From Symsagittifera roscoffensis (taxonomy: Eukaryota > Xenacoelomorpha > Acoela > Convolutidae), in the NCBI RefSeq assembly GCF_963678635.1, contig NC_087062.1, positions 75,262,349 to 75,326,348 of the forward strand: a DNA stretch of 64,000 nt, in the 5' to 3' direction. A program made the position numbers and the translations under genes. Position 1 is the stretch's first letter; each line of letters opens with the position of its first letter. This document shows, piece after piece, positions 59,535 to 64,000 of this stretch. The notes below the pieces were generated by a model. That model was not told the origin of the DNA and made no database searches. It saw only the letters and a list, made by a program, of their open reading frames with translations.

Positions 59535-59815
59535 AATATCAGCAAAAAAACTATACTTATCAAGACGAGCAGACACACTTTTGCTCTTTCAAAGAGTATA
59601 CAGAAAATTGAAAAGCTCAGAGCACAAAAAAATTAGTAGAAAAATTCTGAAACAAATTGAACTCGTATCAGCAATAATATCAGCAAAAAACTATACTTAT
59701 CAAGACGAGCAGACACAATTTTGCTCTTTCAAAGAGCATACAGAAAATTGAAAAGCTCAAAAGCACAAAAAATTTAGTAGAAAAATTCTGAAACAAATTG
59801 GACTCGTTTTTTTTT
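59535..59815 (+). repeat. 141-bp local tandem duplication inside the tRNA-like array
   Basis: AATATCAGCAAAAAACTATA through AATTCTGAAACAAATTG is repeated at 59676, 141 bp later. Since 141 is 47 codons, one ORF reads through both copies. This does not imply a gene. Confidence 0.92.
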
Positions 59816-60052
59816 TTCAATTACCAAATTTCCGCAAATTAGTTTAAGCAAATTAAGCGCAAAATCGAAACATTTCACCAACAGCAGCACAAATGGTTAA
59901 TTATCAGATATCAAAAACTTCCATCTTAAAGAAGCCAAAAAGCTGTATAGAAAATAGAAAAAAAGAAGGCCTTGAAACAAATAGTGACTACAGCTGTGAA
60001 AAGACTTTGTAGAAAAATACTCAAATAAAAGCGTGATAAATTCCCAACACCT

Positions 60053-60126
60053 CGTGTTGTAGCCGAGTGGTTAAGGCGTTGGACTGCAAATAACTTTCTT
60101 TACGTGGGTTCAAATCTCATCTGTCA
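60053..60126 (+). pseudogene. tRNA-Ser-like pseudogene, anticodon GCA
   Basis: GTAGCCGAGTGGTTAAGGC and TTGGA CTGCAAA TAACT, then GTGGGTTCAAATCTCAT. The D arm is intact. The anticodon stem is poor and the acceptor ends do not pair well. Confidence 0.55.
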
Positions 60127-61127
60127 GTTAAGAGTTACAGGAATTTTTCAATGGTTTTTGAATCGGAAAATTTTTTCAAAAAAAAAACATTTCGATTTGC
60201 ATACTTATTTCTTAAAAAAAGAACAAGACATCTGAACTGAACAATCATAATTTATCATCAGCATAAGACAGAGTTTCATAAAATAAAAAGAGTTAATTTT
60301 GTATTTTCAAAGAGCATACAGAAAAGTGAGAAGCAAAAAAAACCAAACGAATTTGATAGAAAGATTCTGAAAAAACTGATCTAATTTATATTTCAAAGTA
60401 ACGTTTCCCGAAGAGTGAGAAAAATAGCTTCAGAAATGAATATGAAAAAGTGTTATTTTTCTTAAAATAAAAAAGACGACAAGGAGCGTTTATGAGGAGT
60501 ATACAAACCACTAGGTTTTCCGTAGATGACAAATCTACTTCAAAACCAACTCTTACAAATAGAATTATCTCATATTCAGGTTGTTGTCTCCTACTACATC
60601 CTACAAAAAATCTGTACAATTTTCCCACAAACTTCAAAAGCAGCATGAATGACTTAGTTTGACATTTAAACAAATAAAGCTCCAAGACAAAATATTTCAC
60701 CAACATCATCACAAATTTTTTTATCAATAATCAAACGCTTCAATTTTACAGAAGGCAAAAAAGCTGTGTACGAAACACATGATGAAAGCAGCCGCTTGAT
60801 GTAATTCAAAACATACTTTATTTGTTGTCAAACGCGCGGCAAGTACGTCAAAGGTCTGCACCAAGATCTGGACGTTTTCTGCATTTAATAAACTGGACCG
60901 TTTAAGAAATTGGATTAAAAATTTGAGCATCAATTAACAAATTTTCCACCGCAAATTTGAGTTTCCTGAAATTAGGCCCTGAAACTTATAATGACCACAG
61001 CTGTGAATAGATTTTCCTGGAATACACTAAAACTTAACGAGTTAACACTTTAGACGTAATTTTTCAGTTGAAACTCAATCACTCAGATTACGATATAGCA
61101 AAAGTTTCACTAACGCTGTACTCAAAG

Positions 61128-61209
61128 GACAGGGTGGCCGAGTGGTTAAGGTATTTGACAGCTAAAACAATAAGATGTCCATGCGTGGGTTCGAAACCCA
61201 TCTCTGTCG
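61128..61209 (+). tRNA. Best-preserved tRNA-Ser(GCU)-like copy, probably pseudogene
   Basis: 82 nt. The acceptor stem is complete: GACAGGG pairs with CTCTGTC (one G-U). D arm GCCGAGTGGTTAAGGT, long class-II variable arm, T arm GTGGG TTCGAAA CCCAT. The loop CAGCTAA places GCT as anticodon (Ser AGC/AGT). The anticodon stem TTTGA/AACAA pairs at only two of five positions and position 33 is A where T is expected, so translation use is doubtful. The A and B box promoters look intact (TGGCCGAGTGG and GGTTCGAAACC). Confidence 0.6.
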
Positions 61210-61899
61210 AATAAAAGTCATGCACAGGTTTGAATGGTTTTTCGAATTCTAAAAATGCTGCAAAAAAACATTTTGCTCCCCATACTTGTGTCGTCATAAG
61301 AAGAGACAAAAGACATCAGGTCAAAACAATTATAGACTATTATCAGCAAAAACAATATCCCCCAAGACGAGCGGACGCAGTTTTGCTCTTTCAAAGCGCA
61401 TGCAGAAAAATGAGATGCTCAAAAACACAAAAAAATTAGTAGAAAGATTCTGAAAAAAATGATCTCATTTTTATTTCAATAACGTTTTCCGGAAAAGTTT
61501 TTAAACAATTGAAACTCAATTACAAATAAATTCAACAACATCAGCACAGAGGGTTGGTTATCAGATATCAAAACCTTCCTTCTTACGAAAGCCAAAAAAA
61601 AGCTGCGTAGAAAAATTGATAATATCGTCCGCTTGATGGAATCTAAAGCGAATTTTAGTTGATTGTCAAACGCGCAGCAAGGACCGCTAAAATCGGCAGG
61701 CAAAAATCGCCAAAATTTGGATTCACTTGTGCGTTTAAGAAACTGGGTCGTTTAAGCATTAGTGCTTGCAGACCAATGATGCATAAATTAACTTATTAAA
61801 ACAAAAAACAAATCAGAGCGTGATATATTTTGTCAGCTTAACATTTTGATATATTTCGGTTTGTGTAATTTTGAGGTGGGGCGCAGGGACTTGCATGCG

Positions 61900-62521
61900 A
61901 GCCGCATAGCATGGGCAATTATAAAAAAAACCCAGTTTGATGCGGCACGCATCAGTTTAAGTTTAGGTTGCAAATTTAAGTTAACAAACTCAAATGTTAT
62001 TGCGCTAGATTTTGCATGCGCACGCATGCAACGAGGCCAGTCATCCTTGAAGCAGTAGCGATCAGTTAAGTCAATCGGATCTGTTGATCTATAACCCCCT
62101 TTTTGCAAAAGGTGGAGATTCGGTAACAGGAAAAATATCGCATATATTTAACAGTTGAATTAGTTCATCATGGAGTGGTTATTCGTTGCTTGGTGCCAAA
62201 TGGAGTGAAATAGTTATCAAAACGGGTCGACTCAGTCAGTCCTGGACCGGTAATGGCTGAAAAAAAAACACTGATTGTAGCAAAAATTGTAAAAAGCGTA
62301 ACAAAAATTACAATTTAAATTAACTTTTTATTGTGTATAAAAATTTTGGTTATGATTTCATTTGCATTTTGTGTTTCAGTTTTTCATGCTAGTTTTTTGT
62401 TTTACTCTGCTACACACGTCCAGCTTATTTGAGCCGACAAAATTAAACTAATTGTTACAACCAAAAGTAGCAGTTGAAAGCGTGTTTATGGTCACAAAAA
62501 GTTAGTAGAAGCTACGATTAA
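61900..62521. other. Upstream region of CRIP-like copy 2
   Basis: No gene. Contains a small GCATGC-rich patch (61893-62035, GCATGCGCACGCATGC near the centre). No promoter element can be defined with confidence. Confidence 0.4.
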
Positions 62522-63169
62522 ATGCCTAGCCCTCAATGTCCTAACTGTGGAAAGGTGGTCTACTTCGCAGAAAAAGTGTCTTCACTGGGGAAGGATTGGC
62601 ACCGACCCTGTCTCAAATGCGAGAAGTGCAAGAAGACATTGACAAGTGGAGGGCACGCAGAACATGACGGTATGAGATGAGTCAGCGAATTTTAAGTTTT
62701 TCATCTAAATATAACAAAACAATCGATGAGCATATTTTATTGATGTTTTAATTATTTTAGTTTTTTTTCAAGCTTCAGTAAAAGCTCTATTGCCACTATA
62801 TTAAAAAATATACATCACCTGCCTGTTAGATTTCAAATCTAAGAGACGGTTTTTTTTCTGCTTAGAAAAATGGCGATACCTGATATTGGTTATGGGATGA
62901 AAAAAACCACAAGCTCCGTTTTTTAAAGATTGACTTTCGAGAAGTTTTTGAAGTTATTTAGATCTGCAGCTACAATTATTTCTTTGTTTTTGGGGCGCAT
63001 ATTATCCGATGAAATAAATAGTCTTCTTCAAAATGACTCATTTTACACGCCAAGAATAACAAGTTTGTGTGTTCATCTAGGCAAGCCTTACTGCAACCAG
63101 CCTTGTTACTCGGCTCTGTTCGGCCCAGGAGGATTCGGTCGCGGAGGAGCCGAGAGCCACAAGTACTAA
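62522..63169 (+). CDS. CRIP-like LIM-domain protein, copy 2 (exons 62522-62669 and 63081-63169)
   Basis: Spliced product of 78 residues. It starts [20 protein letters not shown], two residues longer at the N terminus than copy 1. One LIM domain with ligands C6, C9, H27, C30, C33, C36, C54 and C58, then [16 protein letters not shown] at the end. The donor is GACG|GTATGA and the acceptor TTCATCTAG, phase 1, 411-bp intron, at the same codon as in copy 1. The coding exons are highly similar to copy 1, but the introns and flanks are not, which fits an older tandem duplication with both copies under constraint. Family role: small intracellular zinc-binding LIM protein. The specific function here is unknown. 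Confidence 0.95.
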
Positions 63170-64000
63170 AAATGGAAGGTCGGAAGAAGTTCTCTAAGAA
63201 AACCATAACAAAATGCAATGCAGAGAATTGGTAAAATTATACTTCTACCTCGTTTTGTTTACGGGATAGCAGGTGCCAAGAAGCAAAGAAAATTGAAATG
63301 TGATTTCATCAGCCGAGAGATTATCTTACATTCATCTGAAGAACATAGTAGAGCTATATGCGTATAAATGAAACAAATTTAATTTAAAATGACACTCGAT
63401 ATTGAAACTTGTCGTTTTCTAAAACACCATAGGAACTCAAACTACATCTGAGATGGTGAAATAGCTAGGTCATCCGTTCATTCTGATATCAGAGATTGAT
63501 GATTCGATTTATGGGCAATTTGAACGTGAAGCAACCTTTGAAAATCAAAATACCTAAAAACGCAAAAGGGTTTTAATTAAGGGCAGAGCATATTTGATGG
63601 TTTACCTAAGGCATCTCGTATGATGATTTTATCCCGATTACCCATGAAAACAAATTTTATATAATGAAACAAATTTTGCAGCAAATGTCGAACGCTTTGA
63701 CCAAGGTGTGATAAATATCTACGATAAACACACAGCGCTTTAGGTCTGCATCAAAACATAAAACCGCAAAAAGGTCGACTATATAAATTTTTACATTTAA
63801 AAGACCAAACAACAAATAACCAAAAATCTGGAAAAATATGACTTCATGAAAAATTTCGCAGTCATGAATAGTCTGAAAAGGGATAATCAACATAAAAAGA
63901 GGGCTAAATATGCGTTAATAAAACATTTGATATACACTATAAGGAAAAAAATACACTTCTAGGACCAAGTTCGCATCCTCCCGGGAGATTGGTGCCTTCG
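63170..64000. other. Downstream of CRIP-like copy 2
   Basis: AT-rich sequence. Its 3' part resembles units of the tRNA-like array in places (GGTCTGCATCAAAACATAAA, CGAACGCTTTGACC). No clear gene or poly(A) signal close to the stop codon. Confidence 0.4.

Larger units (their letters stand above)
52900..61900 (+). repeat. Array of about ten diverged ~0.75-1.1-kb units carrying tRNA-Ser-like sequences
   Basis: Successive units share an ordered set of landmarks: AAAAAGACGACAAGGTGCGC, GATGAGGAGTATGC, a CAGGATAATGTCTCCTA stretch, GTTCAAATGCAGCATGAATG, TTGTTTATCAGATATC, CAAACGCGCGGCAA, GGTCTGCA, AATGACCACAGCTGTGAAAA, GAGTTAACCC, the tRNA-like box, AATGGTTTTTCGAA and TTCAAAGAGCATACA. tRNA-like copies start near 52968, 53111, 54027, 54779, 55752, 57294, 58354, 59326, 60053 and 61128, plus a 3' half near 56723. 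Copies are strongly diverged, so the array is old. It fills the space between the two CRIP-like genes. No protein gene recognised in it. Confidence 0.85.

Overview
The window is animal (metazoan) nuclear DNA, AT-rich, with spliced genes using GT-AG introns and a heavy load of repeats and transposons. Protein evidence covers one large secreted or membrane multidomain gene on the minus strand and two small LIM-domain genes on the plus strand. LDL-receptor repeats, EGF modules and YWTD propellers in this order, plus CRIP-type LIM proteins, point to an animal, most likely an invertebrate. I cannot assign a phylum from this window.

Layout. Bases 1-16448 are a tandem array of about 3.8-kb units that runs off the left edge. 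Its units contain smaller tandem sub-repeats and three different foldback (MITE-like) sequences. Bases 16866-42929 (minus) carry 14 consecutive exons of an LRP1/LRP2-like receptor gene. They read in one open frame of about 899 codons: LDLa repeats, two EGF-like domains, a complete YWTD beta-propeller, another EGF, and the start of a second propeller. Both ends of the gene lie outside what I can see. Its introns hold a 17-bp minisatellite with inverted arms, an orphan piece of the left-hand array, a Tc1/mariner remnant, a hAT-type MITE, and a 6.0-kb decayed Ty3/gypsy retrotransposon (32369-38399).

Bases 43129-51000 hold further MITEs, diverged relatives of the array and a 0.7-kb tandem duplication. 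Two CRIP-like genes lie at 51554-52209 and 62522-63169 and share an identical intron position. The roughly 9 kb between them is an array of diverged units of about 0.75-1.1 kb, most of which carry a tRNA-Ser(GCU)-like sequence.

The most notable observation is that the gypsy element is flanked, exactly at both LTR outer edges, by a direct repeat of about 224 bp. The repeat copies have diverged about as much as the LTRs. It therefore has the topology and apparent age of a target-site duplication, but is far longer than the usual 4-6 bp. Second is the tRNA-Ser-like array between the LIM-gene paralogues. All domain calls were made by reading translations by eye; no database search was run.
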